A model generated the notes under the pieces. The model worked only from the letters and a program-made list of their open reading frames with translations, did not search any database and was not told where the DNA came from. Source: Chlorokybus atmophyticus (Eukaryota > Streptophyta > Chlorokybophyceae > Chlorokybales > Chlorokybaceae). Taken from it: 64,000 bases of DNA. The stretch spans positions 949,252 through 1,013,251 of the forward strand of contig RHPI01002438.1 of assembly GCA_009103225.1 (NCBI GenBank). The letters run 5' to 3'. The translations under genes were made by a program, and so were the position numbers. The first letter of the stretch is position 1, and every line of letters starts with the position of its first letter. Below are positions 11,920 through 22,161 of the stretch, piece after piece.

Positions 11920-12499
11920 AAATAGCTGCAGCCCCTTGTGCACTTGTTGGCCCCTATCCGTGCTGAGGTAGGGCAGTGACGGCCGTGGCTTTGTGCATGG
12001 AGTGGTTGCGACAAAAACGTCAAGCATGCACCCGTATCACAGTTGCAACGCAGCCCAACCTTAAAAAACACTTCAACACATACAAATGTACACGGTTCTA
12101 CAACTCAGCGCCAGTCACTACCAACACATCAGCGTGTCGCACTGCTGGCACTACTGGCACACGCCACGCGCCGCGCACGCACATCCACCTACGACGCACA
12201 AAACAGCAACAGCTGAGGTTTTGTGTGGTAGGCGTTGGCAGCGCTTGCATCCCTGCCCTACCTACCATCTGTCGAGAGGTTTACATGCACTACATAAGCA
12301 CCTCCGCTCTTTTGCCAAGCAAGCGACTGCAGCTGCAGGTGGAACACGAGGTGGGGAAGTCGCTTCACTACATGCTGCAGCTGTACTGAAGCGTCGCGTC
12401 TGTGCTGTTGTGTGTCACACACGGTGACCACAACATCAACAGGACTCTGGGCTTGGATGGCTCTTCAAAGCAGCTTGACAGCCAGCATAAGCAACAGCC

Positions 12500-13120
12500 A
12501 CAGTGCCTACATGGCTTTCCATCTTCCCCGTATAGCAGCCACTGCACAAACTTTAGCTGCGTTTGCAGCAACACTGTTGGGCGTGGGCACAGGAGTAGCA
12601 AAGCCAGGGCTTGTCCGATGCAGCAGCTCTCCATCTGCAACTCTTACGGCGAAGCCATGGATAATATCCGGGAACCCCAGCTTTTCACACCCAACTCACC
12701 CCTTAGCTGCAGCTGTTTGTCGAACTCAGCTTCACGAGCATAGCTTTGAAGGAACTGGCCGCTGACGTCCCCTTGGTACATGAACATGCTTGTCCAAGTC
12801 AGCGGTTCTGCTTGTGAGAGTCAATTGCGATCACCTAGCATCGCCATTGCAAAGCCGAATGCGAACACTTGTGGCTGAGTCTTCAGTTCTTGCATGCGGT
12901 CATGGCACACGCGCACGAGGGTCTTCATCTCTTTATGCATGTTGGTGGGCCAGCGCTGGTCGTAGTCAAATTCTGCATCTGCAGCTGCTTGTCTCTAGGT
13001 CCTGTTTACACAGGCAGCCACCGCTCGCACACGCGGGCTCAGCTGCTTGTGAATCATGAACAACAGGTCGCCATATGCTGCTACAGCTTCGGATAGCATG
13101 GGACAGCCTGCTGCCTGCAT
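12500..13120 (-). pseudogene. F-box-like pseudogene, copy B
   Basis: Read on the minus strand from the ATG at 13120, this region aligns with the F-box-like genes at 5858-6454 and 17145-17825. The Trp of the conserved VNRTW motif is TAG here (about 12995-13000) where copy A has TGG, truncating the product at about 40 residues. The downstream reading frame is also interrupted by further stops. The sequence upstream (13121-14100) keeps the same leader and intron homology as copy A. Confidence 0.75.
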
Positions 13121-14100
13121 CCTGCTCGGAGCACGCAGTCACGCAGTCAGAAGCAGTGCCATGTGTTGCAAATTAGCTGTGGTGCACACAACCATGTGCA
13201 CGTGCGACCTAACAGTCTCAGAGAGGACGTTCTTCGCATTCCATTCTCTACCATACATGATGACCATGTCAGCAACTCTTTGCTATGCAAGAAGTATTAG
13301 CAAAAAATGCAGAAGTGTTAACATGACAACCATGTCCCGGCCATTCAGACAACGCACTGTTGTTGTGCGGTCGTCCCAGTCAACATAGCGTACGCAAAGT
13401 GCACATGACCAGCTCCCTCAGGTGGCACTGACGGCTGTCGTGGTCAACACTGGCTCCGGCATGCTGTTTTCATTGACATTGATGAATCGTGTCTAGTCTT
13501 ACAATCCAAGCGAAGCTTACATGTACAGTTGCATGCACCCGACGTCAAGCGGCTAAGTTGTGAGCTGTCGCAACCAAAGCTACCAATCCGCCGTGCATGC
13601 CTTGATAGGTAATTACAGCTGCTGCGCCAGCAACAAACCTAGCAGCTAGCACCACGCACTTTGACTGACGTGAACGCTGCATGTCACAATGACAAACTGG
13701 CTACAAGCGCACCTGCGAGGCTGGCGCGTGGGGCGGAGCGCAAATCCTGACTGCTCGACCACAAGACAGCACTCTGCTCAACGCCTAGCTTTCAGCAAAA
13801 AAACACAAGGCTCACTCAGCTAAGCTCAGGGCGTGAAGTTCAGCTCAGAACAGCAAGTAATTTGGCTGCATACACTCAGATTTTCTGCCTGCCTGTCTGC
13901 ATAACGCTGAGTGCGCTGGATCCACTACGGGGAGCACAGCGTTTACCATATGACAACACCCACCCGAACAATACTACATCACAGCTCAGTGCCTTACCTC
14001 CCTGCCGCCCCCGCCACCACCACTGCCGCCGCCGCCGCCGCCGTCCCTGCCTTGCATGCAAGTGGCAACGGCAGGCAGTGACTGTGCTTGAGGGTTGTCG
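13121..14100 (-). other. Leader/intron segment of copy B
   Basis: Homologous over most of its length to 6455-7250. It includes the GTCAAGCGGCTAAG segment near 13545, the CTCAGCTAAGCTCAGGGCG segment near 13815 and the GGC/GGT-rich leader tract with a splice-donor-like end at about 14001. Confidence 0.55.
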
Positions 14101-14258
14101 TGAACAATACCAAACAGCAACGAACACCTTTTTGGCATGCAAGATGGAGAGGACACTGCTGCTGCTATACTCTGTAGCCGCAACTGCTGTTACTGCGTGC
14201 ACAGGGTGAAAACCAATCTCTAGCAAAGTGGATATCGTGCATGGGGTGTAGGCCTATG

Positions 14259-14290
14259 TGGCATTGTGTCACTGCATTGACACAATGCCA
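14259..14290. repeat. Perfect 13-bp inverted repeat (hairpin H3)
   Basis: Arms TGGCATTGTGTCA (14259-14271) and its exact complement (14278-14290), with a 6-base loop. It lies at the edge of the block related to 11.2 kb. Confidence 0.85.
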
Positions 14291-14299
14291 AACAGGTGC

Positions 14300-15224
14300 A
14301 ACACATGAGGGCGGAGAGGGCGTATGCAGAACAACAAGCACGACGATAAAGCAGGCAAGCAATGCGCACAAGCGGCACACTGCAAGGCACCGTTGTTTTG
14401 TGATAAGCAAGTGTTATCGGAAGCCACAACACATGATCTGCAAGCAATGGTAACGAATGCCGTTCACAGATGGCAAACTCTGTAGGATTGAACTGGAAGC
14501 GGTTTTGGCAGGCACAGCTTTGCAAGTGTCAACAGCCTGTTAATTATGAAAGCTGCTGAGCAGTATACAGCGATAGCTTGTTGTCGTTGTGCAACACTCT
14601 CTCCGTCCTCTTGAATGCGTGCGTGCACAGGCGCGTGTGGATTGTCTCATGCATTGTCCCATGCACGCATGACAGCCACGTTGCCACGTATACAAACCGC
14701 TACGTTGTGCATGTAGCTAGTCAGCCAACATGCTACCACACACTCGACCCCCATTTGGGTGGGGTTCTCCCATTCGCTCTGGTCCGTCACGTGCGTGTAA
14801 CGGTTACACGCACGCGCTCGCGCCGCAGCCTGCAAGCGCACACACACACACAGACACACACATATACACACACGCACTTACGCACGCACGCACGCACGCA
14901 CGCAGCCACTCCTATTTTGTATTGATCTTTACCTTCCGACCAGTGACGGGAGGAGTCCAAGGCGTTTGGCTGTGGTGCTCGGGAAGGGTACGTGGTTGAT
15001 CATGATGTTGTTGATGTTGCGGGCGCATGTGGCGAGGACGATGGCGGCGGTGTGTGTGCGTGTGCGTGAGAGTGATGGCGAGTGAGAGCGCGACAGTGAG
15101 GGTGAGGGTGCAAATGCGTGTGAAGTGGTGTTCTGCTGTGAGCGCCTGATTGAATGTCGGCCAGTAACGCAAGCTTCCGCAGCAGGCAGAGTCACCTCCT
15201 CCTGCGGACACCTGTGACATTCAA
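14300..15224. other. Repeat-rich non-genic block related to 10.9-11.4 kb
   Basis: Carries the second copies of the WENPT-type (14725-14790) and GGEGVC-type (about 14300-14435) segments, plus CACA and CACG simple repeats at 14838-14903. No intact gene. Confidence 0.45.
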
Positions 15225-15360
15225 CAAATTGTTCAAGTTGAAGAGCAACTCCACTGGAGTTGTACGCTGAGCGCAAGGGGTGCGACACTGTATATGCGCG
15301 AAGGGCACCCACACGCGTGCGAACCTCATCGCCTTAGCGATGGTTTGAAACACCCATCTG
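15225..15360 (-). repeat. Dispersed repeat R1, copy 2
   Basis: The reverse complement of this segment matches 9490-9600. The minus-strand frame is open from about 15461 and ends at a possible splice donor near 15210, but no start or downstream exon is evident, so it is probably a decayed exon. Confidence 0.55.
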
Positions 15361-16175
15361 TGTAAGAACAACAGAGGAACGTGCATTTCTGGTCTGGTCA
15401 CGCGGAGAGAGAGCGTGCGCTGCGTGGGTGTTGATGGGGTGGTGGTGGTGGTGGTGGGCACACAAAGGCACAGATACTACTGCGTACGAGGAGACAAAGT
15501 GCGTGCATGCCAACACACATACATGCCAGATGAACGAAGCCGGCATGTGCCACAGCATGTGTGCGCATGAAAGCCAACAGTCTTAGTGGTTCACAAGCAT
15601 GCCTGCCAGCAGACCTGTGAAGAGCTTTGAGAAGCTCACTGCTGGCTCCTGGCTGAGGGCGTTGCTTCCAACGGATAGCCTCCAACAAGGCTACGTTGGT
15701 GCCAGCAGGAGGCGGCATACTAGGTCGTGGTTCCTAACAGGTTGGCTACCCTACTTGCTGCACTGCTTCAGATCCCATCACACAGCACATAGGGCACGTA
15801 GTTAAGAGTTAGGAAGAACCCGGGGTGGTGTTAATTAACTGTATGTGGGCTGCTGTTGTATGTGCCTGACGTGCGTGGATGCTGCTGCTATAGGACACAA
15901 CCTGCCTGTGCACGTGTGATTATACGGTCTATACCCTATGTACACAGCAAGAGAAGAAGCAGGCGCCCTGAGCTCCTAGGACAACAAAAACACCAAACCC
16001 CACAATGCAAAGGGACGTCACACAGACACACTTGCAGGTCGGTTGCTAGTTCTGTTCTTTTCAACATTGGTGTTGTTAACGACAACCCCAAGCATGTAGA
16101 CAAGCAGGTGAGAGCTTGCCGCTTGTGACAAGGGTTTGAGCAGTCACCTTTTTGAGCAAAGCGTCACAGTGACTG
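15361..16175. other. Unannotated stretch
   Basis: An open minus-strand segment at 15398-15718 shows no recognisable domain. Nothing else is supported. Confidence 0.35.
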
Positions 16176-17144
16176 ATGCCGGTGCTACTTGCATGCACAA
16201 GGCAGCGAAGCAACGGCGGCGGCGGCGGCGGCGGGGAGGTAAGGCGTTGCTGGCCTGTACCGGAGTGTCGTTTGGGTGGGTGTTGTCATGTGGCTAAGGA
16301 TGTTCTATACATGTGGTGGATCAACCCAGTCAGCGTTGCATGCGTCTGCAGGGCGAGGATTGTCGCCTCACTCAGCGTGAGGACCATATGCATGCTGCCG
16401 TGCTGAGCTTAGCCTAACGCCCCTGTTCTCAGCTGAGTGAGAGAGCCTTGACTCCTCTGGCTAAAGCATTACGGAAAAGCTAGGGGTTGGGTGCTGTGTT
16501 GTTCAAGCAATCAGCTGTCTTGCTGCGACCCACAAGGAAGGCTCGCAGGTGAGCTTGCACTAAGCTGTGTGTCACATGCAGCAATTACCTTGCGTCACAG
16601 AGCTTGTTGCTATTTCAACTATTGCTGCGATAGCAGCTGATAGGGCAACTCAAGCAGTTGCTACCGCAGCATTATGTTGAACCCTGTGAAGGCATGCACT
16701 ATGCACAGACTGAAAGCTATGGCTACGACAGCTGAATTCTTCACCGCTGGATACTTAGCCGCGCAACGTCAGGTCTATGCAATTATGGCTGTAAGCTGTC
16801 AGTTGCCAGCTTACATTGTAAGCTGGCAACTGGCAGCTTCGCTTAGTTTGAGTAGGACATATACCAACGAGTCAGTGAGACAGCATGCGCCGAAGTCAGT
16901 AGTGACCACGCAAATTGTCAGTCGGGAAACTAGTCTTGTATACTTTGGGCATGCATGATGACTGTGGGACTGTGCGCTGCACAACGACAGTGCGTTGCTA
17001 CATCTGGATCAAGAAATAAGAATGTACTGAGTTGGGAAGTGCTCTGAAATTGTCAGGTTGCACGTGGTTGTGTGCGCCACGAGGCACTACTGAACAGATG
17101 GCACTACTTTTCGACTGTGTAACTGCGTGACTGTTTCAAGCAGG
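16176..17144 (+). other. Leader exon and intron of F-box copy C
   Basis: The GGC-rich tract at 16176-16238 ends GGGGAG|GTAAGG, a good donor. The matching acceptor TTTCAAGCAG|GATGC is at 17143. The interval is the inverted counterpart of 6455-7250 and 13121-14100. It contains hairpin H4 at 16793-16839. A frame starting at the ATG at 16176 does not join the F-box frame, so this is more likely an untranslated leader. Confidence 0.45.
16793..16839. repeat. Near-perfect 23-bp inverted repeat (hairpin H4)
   Basis: Arms 16793-16815 and 16817-16839 are complementary with a single mismatch that would be a G:U pair in RNA, and with almost no loop. It sits inside the inferred leader intron of F-box copy C. 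Confidence 0.85.
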
Positions 17145-17825
17145 ATGCAGACGGAAGGCTCCCTGCTGCCTTACGAAGCTGTAGCAGCAAATGGCGACCT
17201 GATGTTCACAGTCATTCAGCAGCTGAGCCCACGAGACCGCGCGCTGGCCGCCTGCGTGAACAGGACTTGGAGAGAAGTAGCTGCACATACGGAGGATGAG
17301 TACTATCGGCAGCGCTGGCCAGCCAGCATGCATGAGGACTTGAAGCTTCATGCACGCCTGTGTCACGATCGCATAAGCATGCAAGCGTTGAGAGCCCAGC
17401 CGGAAGTTGTTGTGTTGGGCTTCTATATGATGATGCAAGGTGGGCGCAACTTGTTTGGGCCAGCAGAACCAACTGTTTGGTCGAACACGCAAATACCGGA
17501 AGTCCTTGGCTGCCAGTTTCTTCACCTTGATGTGCGTGATGCTGAGCTTGCTAAACGTCAGCCCTTGAGAGATGCATTGAGACTTATGAAGGGTGGGCCT
17601 CCTGATGGCATCGACGCCTTTGCCATGAGAGTTAAAGACGGAGAGCTGCTGCATCTGCAGACAAAGGAACTTCCTGACAACACTGGAGTGCCTTGGCCCA
17701 GCTGTATTGGTGAACTTGCATTTGCGCTTATTGTCATGGCTGGTATGCGGGACAGACGAAAGGCTGAAGAAGCCACCAGACAATGTCACATTCACCACGA
17801 TGGCTGTTGCAAGGCTGCTGACTGA
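17145..17825 (+). CDS. F-box-like protein, copy C
   Basis: Single coding exon of 226 codons, starting at the ATG directly after a splice-acceptor-like CAG. Residues about 14-60 carry the F-box-like core (QLSPRDRALAACVNRTW, then YYRQRWP), nearly the same as in copy A. The middle keeps FAMRVKDGELLH, matching copy A's FAMRVADGELLH. The last 35 residues differ from copy A. They may be genuine divergence, or a short terminal intron may have been read through: a GTATGC follows codon 199. Role inferred as SCF adaptor only from the F-box resemblance. Opposite in orientation to copies A and B. Confidence 0.55.
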   Translation: MQTEGSLLPYEAVAANGDLMFTVIQQLSPRDRALAACVNRTWREVAAHTEDEYYRQRWPASMHEDLKLHARLCHDRISMQALRAQPEVVVLGFYMMMQGGRNLFGPAEPTVWSNTQIPEVLGCQFLHLDVRDAELAKRQPLRDALRLMKGGPPDGIDAFAMRVKDGELLHLQTKELPDNTGVPWPSCIGELAFALIVMAGMRDRRKAEEATRQCHIHHDGCCKAAD

Positions 17826-18861
17826 AACCTACTTCATGAAGGGACGACACAATGTCACCAACTTGTGGTGATTTGTTCAACCGCTTCAAGGCAGGAGAGC
17901 AGAGGTGCTTATGCAGTGCTTGCGAAAAAGATTGCAACGCAGGCCTCTGTGCATCAGGTATTAACATGTACAGTTTGTTAGGTAGTAGATAGGGTGATAC
18001 AGGCGGCGGCTGCTGTGCTGTGTGTGGTGCTGTATGTGGGTGGATGTGATGGTGTGTGTGGCGTGGCGTGTGCTGTGAAAATTGGCTAGTGTCAGCGTGC
18101 GGGACTGGCACAACACCTGTACATATGTATATACGAGGTGATGAGTGTGTGGTGACACGTTGGTCTGCTGGTAGCAGATGGTGCTGTGTTTCAGTCCTAG
18201 ACCCAGGACCTGTGTGCACTGGAGTTGCCTACCCGGTACACTTGTATCGAGTAGAGTGTGAGATGTTGCGCTGCGACTATAACAGTTGCTGCATGCTTAG
18301 GGCATGAGTCGTGATCACTCCAGGCTCGCACAGCCAAGGCAGTGAGGGGTACGGCAGGCAATAGGGGCACCAGATACAAGGGGCTGCAGCTGAACCCTAT
18401 GCGTCTATGTGCAATGCGGGGGAAGGCAGGCGGTAGATATTGGAGGTTCACCACCCAACAAATCTACAATCTGCAGCGCCACAATGCTGGCACTGTTGTC
18501 ATGACAGCGGAGATCGTCAGTCTCCTGTAGTCGGCAATCCTCTCGTTTCGTTTGCAAGTAACGTGTAGTACTGCTCATGTTCGTGTAAGGTTGTGTAGCG
18601 TTCACGGTTGATGCACAAACGCTGCTATCTATGCCACCAGGGATGACACTGTCTTGCACTATACATGCCATATCAAGGGACCTCACTGCAAATGTGCCAA
18701 CCAGTCTGCATGTCCACACCTAAGACATGGTAATCAGGTAAAATCCCTGTACAATACTGGCACAGCATACAAGCATGCATCAGCGTCAAGCCCCAGTGCA
18801 CTGCTAGCCAGGCCATCCGCGTACAAGCAGCGCCTAACCGCCAAACCAATCGATCTTGTCC
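17826..18861. other. Intergenic region
   Basis: GTGTGGTG-type simple sequence at 18000-18070. No exon or RNA gene is supported. Confidence 0.4.
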
Positions 18862-21437
18862 TCATCGGCGCTGGTTAGCAGTATTGAACAGCTCATAAGG
18901 ACTAGCTTCCCCCAAGAGCGCTGCCCTGATAGACTCAAAGTCAGGAGCCTTGCGCCTCTGCTGCTGCACCCTCCTCGGCCTGTATCTTCGCCTCGGTGCT
19001 TCTGTTTCTTCAAACCTCAACTCCAAGTCTGTCTCATCCACTGCGCGTGTTGGCTTCCTCATTGCACGCGCCCACTCGTCCACTACTCGCGGGTCGACAT
19101 ATCTAGTACGCAGTCGTGGCGTGCAGTCGTACACATACGCATCACCCTCTTTCTCCAGCAGAGGTGATGACGTTGATGGTGATGAAGGTGGTGATGATGG
19201 TGATGGCGATGGTGATGGTATTGGCGTGAAGTCCAGGAAGTCATCATCTCTTGGCGCACCAGCAGCAGTAACAGGCTGACCCGCGCGCCTTGCAGCCTCG
19301 CTGTTCACTCTCTCAACATATGGTCGTCTTGGCCTCGCGGCAAAGGCCGTGTAGGGGTCGTCTTCAGCCTGTTTTCGTCTGCAGATGGACGCAAAACTTC
19401 AAACATTCATGTATTTAAGAGGATGGGCACATCGGCTGGTCGCTACAATCACACTGATGCTGAGTGTATCTATCGATGCATGCAAACTGGGAATGGCTGT
19501 GCTAGCCACTGGCACAGCTAAACTTGTACGATGGCACAATGCGAAGCTCTTACCTGCGCCTCTGAGGCGTTCTCAAAGGTTGCTCCCGCATGCCAGGCTC
19601 TGCAAACAAGCCTGCAACCCATCGCCCGAAACCCGTGCGTGTATCTCTCGGCCAGAGATCATCATCATAGTAATCATATCCTGCAACCCAAAGGTTCAGT
19701 ACGAGTCAGGTAACCAAAGTGCTGCAATCGGTTGGATTGATAGAATGATGCACAAGTGACAACTTGACTGCATACCATCATAGCTGGTAGATGCTCGCGG
19801 GCGTCTGTCTGGTTCATCAACCTCACGCTCATCTCTGATGAACTCAGCAGCCTGATTGCGTGATTGGGGTGCTGCGGTGGCACGGGACAACCTGTCGCGC
19901 ATCTTTGCTTCTCGTAGCTGTCGCGCCCGCTCCATGTCTAGCCTCACCTGCTCTGCTCTTACACTCGCTTCGCGATGTTGCTGCATACACAGTGGTCGTC
20001 ATCAGCTTACGTCAAGCTGACAGCTCTGATCTGGAAGCCACTGAATGGATGCCAGACCAGCATCTGACGTTAGGTGACATGTAGCATGCATGCGCACATG
20101 CTAAAACGATAACACATGCAAGTTCGTGTGTATGTGGATGCGTGCATGCACCCACACATGCACACATATACGCGCACGCACTTTCATGCTCGTACCCCAC
20201 ACATGCACGCGTGCAGACACACGTGCACCCGCCCACGAATACAGACACACACATACACACGCAGACGTGCACGCGTAGACATATGCTTGTTTGCACCTAG
20301 TCACCACTTGCGGTTCAGATTGTTGACTACTTAACAGGTGCTGTGGCTTGAGCACTGCCACTTGCAAACAACGCGCGCATTGATCGCATACGCGCGTACG
20401 CAATTTCTCCAGCTCCACACACACGACTCCAAACAGACCCCAACACACTCACACACATCCCACCTGTGCCATCCTCCTCTTCATCCCACCATCCCTCCTC
20501 CTCCCCTCCCTCTCCGCCCTCTCCCTCTCCCTCCCCTCGGCTCGTTCCAACTCCAGCCGCGCCTCCCGCTCGTCCCACTCGCGCCACGACTCGGACTCTG
20601 GGGAAGGCTGCGGGGTGCTGCGTTGGGAGGGGGAGGGACGGCCTGAGGACTGTTTTGGGGGAGAGGGAGAAGGGCGTGGTTAGATGGGTGTGAGGGTGTG
20701 TGTGGGGACGGTGTGGGAGTTGCGGGCAAGCACATGCAGCGTGCGTTTGCAAGCTGAAGTAGTAGGAGAATGCAATAGGTAGGCATGTGCAAAACGGTGG
20801 GTTATCCAGATTGTCCCTTTGCGTGACTCTGCGTGCATGCGTGCGTGGATGGGCTTGCGAGTTCAGGCAGCGAAATGATGAATGCTGAAGAACAAAACAA
20901 TAAGAAAGGGAAAGTTCCTTGCGAGCAGCATCATGCCAATGCGCTGGTATGCAATGCATTCACCCAAGCAATTCTCACACATGGGCACAACAGGTCATAT
21001 CCTAAGCTTTTTGCTTGCAATGCCTGGATGCAGTGCTGTGGGCCATCAAGCATCAGAGCCTAGCACGCCATGGTAAACAAAACTGACCACTGCTTTCTTA
21101 TCCAAGAATGGCTTTACGTTCCCCTTCCTTCCAGCATACATGAACTTATATAGTACAGCCGCAAATCTGACAGCATGGGTTTGATTGTGCAGTTGAACAA
21201 TTGGACAATCACACATTGCATGCAAGCGGATAAAGCCCTAGCTGACTGCTTGGTACGTACGGGCCACTGGACGCGGCGGGCAGAAGTTGGAGGAAGACGA
21301 AGTGTGCTATCGTAGCCGTAGGCAGCTCCCCCGCCGACGCGGACTCCACCTTGCCAGACCTGTGCTGCCCAACGCCGTGGCATGAAGACGGACGACGCCG
21401 CGCCGCCCAGCGCCGCCGCCGCCGCCGCCGCCGCCAT
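18862..21437 (-). CDS. Unrecognised Arg/Glu-rich, probably organelle-targeted protein
   Basis: Five exons chain in phase on the minus strand: 21261-21437, 20464-20649, 19776-19980, 19554-19680 and 18862-19378, giving 402 residues. I do not recognise the family. The N-terminus is an Ala-rich, acid-free stretch followed by PRRWAAQ and further Arg, which looks like a mitochondrial or plastid transit peptide. Exons 2 and 3 encode a highly charged segment (about residues 80-170, ERAEGRERERAER-type, then RLDMERARQLREAKMRDRL) expected to form long helix or coiled coil. Exon 4 carries YDYYDDDLW, and exon 5 a Ser/Pro-rich linker, then a basic C-terminus. The first exon is the least certain; exons 2-5 are supported by phase and composition. 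Confidence 0.6.
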
Positions 21438-22161
21438 GGCTGCTCCGTCACACCCCCGGTCCTAAGTGGACAAATGTGAACATGCAGCTTTCATCACTGC
21501 CTAAAGATGATTGCTTGTTCAATGGCCTTGTACGCTAAGTTTTGGTGCATTCTCCGCCGCACTTTCTGTTTTGTTCTCAACAGTAGGCGCTGGTTGTATA
21601 AGGCGTGTTAACATCCTGTATGCTAGTGTGCAAAGCGGGTATGGATAGAATAGTCGAGGACTTGAGCAAGGAATACACTAATCTTACTAAGTCAAGGTCA
21701 AGCGTTTGGCCATACCTAGCAGCGACGATAGCACACAAAAAACAACAAACACATAAATACGTGTATCACTATTGTGGTATAGCCTCCTCATAGATGGTGA
21801 TTCACATCACGCCAATGCTGCGAATCGGATCTCTTTCTTTTCTGACAAGTGAGACACCCTCACAGCTTGTGCCGATGCCTAGCACAATCACAACCCCGCT
21901 AACAACAGCAACAACACTAGCGCCTAACATTAAGCGCAGGTAACTCGTAACAATGCACACAGTATGTCCCAACGTCCGCGAACGTGGAAGAAGTGCTCCT
22001 GTCTAACTGTGTGGCTGCCATCTGGTGGTTCTCTTACACAGTTGCATCCACACCGTGCTATGTGTGCACAAACAGAGGCTGCAGCATGCGCCAGGAGCAA
22101 GTACCTCTCGGGATCACCGCGCATACATGTTTAAGCAGTCAACTCAGGTAGATCAGGACCC
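21438..22161. other. Intergenic region
   Basis: About 0.7 kb between the divergent 5' end of the Arg/Glu-rich gene and the 3' end of the methyltransferase gene. No feature is supported. Confidence 0.4.

Noticed and set aside
12790-13096. Plus-strand open frames over F-box copy B
   Set aside because: They are antisense to the pseudogene and match the same antisense frame in copy A (6202-6412).
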